DNA of 21,188 nt from Dunaliella salina (lineage: Eukaryota > Chlorophyta > Chlorophyceae > Chlamydomonadales > Dunaliellaceae): the NCBI GenBank assembly GCA_002284615.2, contig MU070288.1:21004-42191 (forward strand), in the 5' to 3' direction. This document shows positions 12,401 through 18,400 of the stretch, piece after piece; the first letter of the stretch is position 1; each line of letters begins with the position of its first letter. The position numbers and the translations under genes were made by a program. The notes under the pieces were generated by a model. The model did not search any database. It saw nothing but the letters and a program-made list of their open reading frames with translations, and was not told where the DNA came from.

Positions 12401-15400
12401 GTACACAGGCATGGGCAAGAGCGCTATGGATGTGCTCCCAGAGCTCCGCCGCAAGGGCATCACCGCCAGCGGCAACAGCTACAGCTTGAATGGCAGGACC
12501 ATGGATGCCCCTGAGATTGCCTCAATGCTCCGACTACAGGTATGTTGGGCTTTTACTGAATACACTGTTGTTCTTGGGAACAATTTACAGCCGCCTGCAT
12601 GCTGGCCAAAAACATATTTACACCTGTTAGGAATTGATGCTGGCATCAACGAACTCCTGCCTGCAGCTGCACTGCCAATGTCATTCCTTTTTTGGTCTGC
12701 TAGCAGCAAGCCCTTGACAAGTCCTCGTATGCACAACAGAGTTCAAGATTAGCAAAATGGCTTCCTCAGCACATTGGTACCAAAAAATCAGAGGGAGCAA
12801 TCACGTAGTGTGTCCTTGCCCAGATGTCGTCAAGCTTGGCTAACTTGTTCACCTTTGCTGTGTCTGTCTGCGTGCAGGCACGCCCTGGCAAACATCCCCC
12901 CAAGCTTGGCTGACGTGTTCACTCTTGTCTGCCCTGTTTGCTAGCGTACAGGCACACCCTTTGACGTCTTCAAGCTTGGCTGACTTGCTCGCTCTTATGC
13001 CTTTGTCTGTTTCTGGCAGGCACACCCTGACAGACATTCTCAAGCTTGGCTAATTTGTCAACTCCCTTGCTTGTTTCCGTGCAGGCCTGCCCTGGCAGAC
13101 GTTCCCAAGCTTTGCTGTCTTGTTCACTTGTGTGCCCTGTTTGCTTACAGGCACACCCTGGCAGCCTTATAAGCTCGCCTAACTTGCTCACTCCCATGCT
13201 CTTGTTCGTCTCCAGCAGGCACACCCTGGCAGACATCCTCGAGCTTGGCTGATTTGTTATTTAGCAATTTTTCCAAGCTGCCATGCCCTAAACGTCCTTG
13301 AGCCTACTGACTTGTTCACTTCCATGCGCTGTTTGTGTGCGCGCAGGCACGCCCTGGCAGCCGTCCCCAGTCCCCAATGCGCCCTGCTGCCCAGGTATGA
13401 GGAGGGGGACTGGTGAAGATAGGACAAGGCGAAATGATCATCACCACCACCGCCCTGTGGGGATGCACCAGCTGCTCAGCTCGCCGGCCAGAATTGAGGC
13501 CCTCCCGGCTCTGAGGACATTGGCTCCCCTTCATGAATAACACTGCTATGTGATGTTGTGAAGAGGAGGGAAGAACTGGTCTCTTATCGAATGTTAAGCT
13601 TATATGTGAGCTTAGCATTAAGGTGATTGGAACTCAGCTACGACCTTGCACTCAGTTTTCAATTTCAGTTCCTTGCGTCTAGTCAGTAATAAGAAACTCC
13701 TGTTTTTGTGTGTGTGTTGATGGGCATTCATCTAGTCAAGAATGCTCTGGCTTATTGTTGAACAATTTTGTTCTCTTGGAGAGGGCCGCTCATTCAGTTT
13801 TGAATTGTTGAACTCGCCAGGATGCACAAGTGTGCACTGAGCAATTCAAGGAGGGAGCACTCACTCCCTTCATTAAGCAGCTGAATATAGTGATGGAGAT
13901 CAGTTTAAATGGGGCAGGTCACCCACTGCAGCTCAGCTCATAGTCGACACCCTTAGGCAATCTGCAAACATGATGGTAAGATTACATCGCTGTATATGCC
14001 TGCATGGGCAGCCAGGCGGAAACACACAGGCCTGTAACCAGACCAGTCCAACTTGGAAATGATAGGAACAGCCCTAGAAGCTCGGACACAGCATTTCAGG
14101 CAAGCAGTATGGTTTCAGTGGGGGTGACCTTCAGTCAGGTCGTTAGGCTGATCTGCTTGTGGTTGGCCTTAGCCAGCAGTAAATAAATCCATATGCTAAG
14201 ACACAAAGAAGAAAACCTCTTGTGTTTTGCTGATGAAGGTTTACGGTACGGGTTTAGCGAACACAACCTTCAGCCACACAGTTTGGCTGCTCGGTGTGCT
14301 GGAAAAAAGTCCACAAGCTCAGAGATGATGCGATGAGTCTGAGTCTTGGTTTTGAAAAAGACGGGCAAGCATCAGAGAAAAGAAGGATCCTGCACAATCT
14401 AACATTACTCTGTGAGCAGGAAAGGCAATAGAAACATGTGCATACTGTCTTCGAAGACAACATAGGAAGTTGCAAGGGCAGAGAAAGGTGACGTGCTTTT
14501 CATCCTGCAATTGTTCAAAAACACATAAATCACATTGAGGTGCATGTCCATACCAATGAGAAGTTTCAACTCGAAGGTCGTGGGCGTGTTGGAAGCATGT
14601 TTCTCTGCATATGCCTATCCAAATCCAAATGCAGATACCTAAAAGTGTGGAGAGGTTTACAAAAAGCAGAATTTTACCGGAAGGGAAGTGCTACCCACTT
14701 ATGGTACTTGGATAACTTGTTTAAATGAACACCATGTTCAGCCTGATTCTCAGGTTGCCACACGTTCCTATGCCTTTCCCATAAATCAACCACAAAATCA
14801 TTTGTCCTAATGGGCTGGCCCAATTACACGCAATGTGTGAACTAGTTGCGCCTGTCCAATCCCTGGAAAGCAGATGTAAACTCTGACGCCTAGCACTTTC
14901 TTTTTAGGGTTACTACTCATGTCAATAAACGCTCCAAGTACCCTGAGTAAAGTAGTGCTGTTGCAGGCAAGGGAGGCATTATAAAATCTGACAGCAGCTC
15001 GAAACCAATAGAATTGTAATGGTTCAAACACACATTCACGCAGCACAGACCAATTTGGTTTAGTTTTTTTCACCCCAATCATTTGCTTCAGTAAACACAG
15101 GTGCACAGTCTGCAACGGGCAGGTCATCTCATCTCCTGGTCTCGTAAACCTTGTATCCCAAATTTGACTAGCATAAATGCAAGCAGGGAGAGCATATGTC
15201 TGAGTCAACCAAAGCATGGTATGAGGCCTATCTGCCAGTTTATATTCATCTGCAAAGTGCCTAACACGACGACATCCAGCCAAGAAAGGTGCACACATAT
15301 GCTCAGAAGAGGCAGAGGGGTTAAATTGTCTTGTAAGCAGCATACCCAAATACTTAAATGACTCAGCATGCACAAGTTGTTCGCCACCTAGGTTGAAAAC

Positions 15401-18400
15401 AGGAACATTATTTCCTTTTCGATTAAAAGATGCAATCTCAGACTTCGACACGTTGATCACTAATCCTTTCCTCTGTGCATACCCATGTAACCTATCCAAC
15501 ATGCGCTGAAGCTCAGTGGGATGATTGGCAGTGAGGCAAAGGTCATCCGCGTAGAACATTTGAGTTACATGAAAATCCCCAGCACCAGTAACTGCGCCGC
15601 TAACATCCTCTGCCAGGCAGTCAACATCATTGATATGTTAGGAAAATAGCAGAGGAGACAAAGGAAATGGAAAACAACCTAAGTGCCAACAGGAATGTAA
15701 GGTTTGCAAAGATAAGGTCTTCAGTCAAAAAGTGCGACTGCTAGCCTGCGCATAGAAAGCGATTAGTGGACCGGAATGTAAAGAAGGAACCGTCACAGGG
15801 CGAGCTAAAGCTGGCTTCGTGTTGAAAGTGACAAGTACGGGAGCCCAAGCAATTCAATGATGGTGAAGAATGCTTCAGCTTTGAGAAGCACACTGAAAAC
15901 AGTGGCACAATAGGAGAGAGAATAAGTTTCATGGAGAAGAAAAGGTTTACGTAGCTGCACCTGCCTGCGGGGGAAGCTTAGCTGAAGCTGACAACAGTGC
16001 CTGCAACCAGACCATTCCAAGTTGAGAAGTAGTACTTGAAGCACAGTCGTTTCAGGCATGCAGGCACAAACTTGGCCAATCCTAAGAAATCATCATGGCT
16101 CATGAAGTCTCAGAATTTTTGCGCTATTTAGGGGCGATGAACTAAACAGATGTTGGAACTGAGTGAAGACTCCTTGGCTGTGCCTGCCTGTGGCGCGTCA
16201 GGAAGAGGGAGTTTTTTTCTTTTAACTATGGAATGGCTCTGAATAGACTTCAGAGTAAGCTCTCAGTTACCTGCATGATTAATTGGGTAAGTGTAAGCCA
16301 AAAGAAATGAAAGGATTCGAGTTTTGAAAGAACACATCTGGCTTAAACCATGCTCAATTATTCTTTGCTAGTCTACCTGTCAGACATTAAAAATATAAGA
16401 TGGAACAAGCTGTAGGCCAGGAGTGCACTCAATAATGATTACAATGGGATTAGACCTTCAGCCTGTTAGATTGGCTGCTTGGCCTGCTCGACTGCTCCAG
16501 CCACACAAAAATTATCCATGAGGTTGGAGACAATAATAATAACACGCAATCGCCTGGTCTGTAGTTTGCTTATGAATCCTGCAAGTCCGACTATTGAATC
16601 GACCAAGAAAAATAGTTGGTCAGATTTTAGAACCCAGACGCAGGTAGAAGGGAGGGCAACCAAGCAGAAGCAAATACAGTCCTGACACGAGGATGCAGTA
16701 TCTGCAGCTGTGAATTACTCAAATGATTTATGGAAGGAATCGTATGTCCGTGCCTGGCCCTTTAGGGTGTTTCTCAAGGATGGACTGCTATGATGTCAGG
16801 ATGCTACACAAGCAGGTACAGGGGTTACAAGGACAAGGCCTTCAGTTCAGTCGCGCGACTGCTGGCATGCTCGTGAAAATCAACTAGTTCATAAAGGAAA
16901 AAGTGAAGTTTGTTGTTTTTCTGGTGCAACAAAGCAGATACATCCTGAGATCTTGCCTGTGGAAATAAGGTTGCATATTCCCGGGGAGAAGTACCACCTG
17001 GGGAGTGCGCAATATGAGGGGACTTGTTTTCGTCTCGGATACCTAACCAAGTATTAATCCAGTTAGTCTGTTGCTGCAACACGGACCTCAAAATCACTCC
17101 TTGGATTTGCTTTGTTTCTGGCTTTCCCCTAAGCTAGCTGTGTCTGTCATCTAACTCTAAGGGCTCTTTGTTGAGGCTCTTGCAAGATTCCTAGTTAGGG
17201 AAACTTCCCTTTCTAATGCTTGGTCTCCCACTCAAAAAGGCTGCAATTTACAGTGCAAACCTTTTGATAGGATTGCCGTTTCATCTCCTAGCCAGGCAAG
17301 CCCCCCCCCCCCTATTCCGAGTTCACGATATTTTTTTAGGAAGGCCCACAGCCTGCTGTTTCAGAACCTGCCTGCCTGGCTCAGGGGGGGCTGATCCTTA
17401 GAAGTAGATAGATTAGAAAGTAATGCTGGTTTGAGGGCCCGTGGTATAGCCCATGCAAGCTTGCTGATAACAGAACCTTAGGGTTCACATGGGGTTACAT
17501 TGAAGCCATCAGTCACCATGTGCAACTGCTAGGCTGCAAGTAGGAAATAACACTAATGCACAAGTTTGAGTTGAAAGCATGTTGGGTAGCACACTGCAAT
17601 TGATGAGTGTCTGTAGAGTAATGCAGCACCAAAAGTGGATAACTGCAGGTTCGAAGTACTAAGCGTTCAACAGAACCTTTGATTCCTTGATGGAGTTGGC
17701 CTGTAAAAACTCCTGAGACGGACTCAAGGTTTTCTTTTTGTAGCTTCATGGTGGAGGGGACTCATGGCTCTTCTGGGCCAATCTGTATCCTTTTCTTTAA
17801 TTGATGTTGGGGACGTTTCCTCTGCCTACAAGGCCTTTATTCTTTACTTTTCTTTCAGACTTAAGCTGAATCTGTTAGGATTTGGTGCACTTCATCCACT
17901 ACTACAGGCCACTGCACCTCTGCTGCTGCACCAGCCTGCACATGCCTGGCCTTCCAGTGCAGCTTCGCAGCTGGCAAACCCCCCTGTGTGCTACCGAGCC
18001 TATGTGCTTCTCAAGAATGCTGAGCGCTCTTGGCTGCCTTTCTCTGCGGTTGCAGGCCCCTACCCCCTCTGCTGCCCCCTCTGCTGCCATCAGCAGCCCA
18101 CCTGCCCCCGGCCTGTCCTCTGCAGCTTCTGGGTTGGAAAGCCTGGCGGACTTCATTGCCTCCAATTATGAGGGCATGGGCAAGAGCGCATCAGACGTCC
18201 TGCCAGGTGAGGCGGCGGTGCAGGGTCCCAGGCATGAGTTCTGTTCACTTAGTCTTTCGTCTGTGGGGCCTTGGACCCTTCACATCGTGGCAGGACTCCA
18301 AACATTCAGGTTAGATTAATTACATATGGAGGCCTTCAGCCAGACTGTTAGGCTGATCAGCCTTTGACTGGCGCTTTATGAGCCTATGTGTCTCCTTTTC

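Noticed and set aside
12878..13280. Each minisatellite unit as a separate small exon
   Set aside because: The units lack consistent donors and several lose the frame. Only the copy at 13347 has a good acceptor, an open frame in the right phase and a good donor.
17881..18319. Plus-strand frames 17764-18171 and 17882-18319 as single exons
   Set aside because: They cross clear splice acceptors and donors (18055, 18207) and change composition at those points. The spliced reading alone gives the conserved domain.
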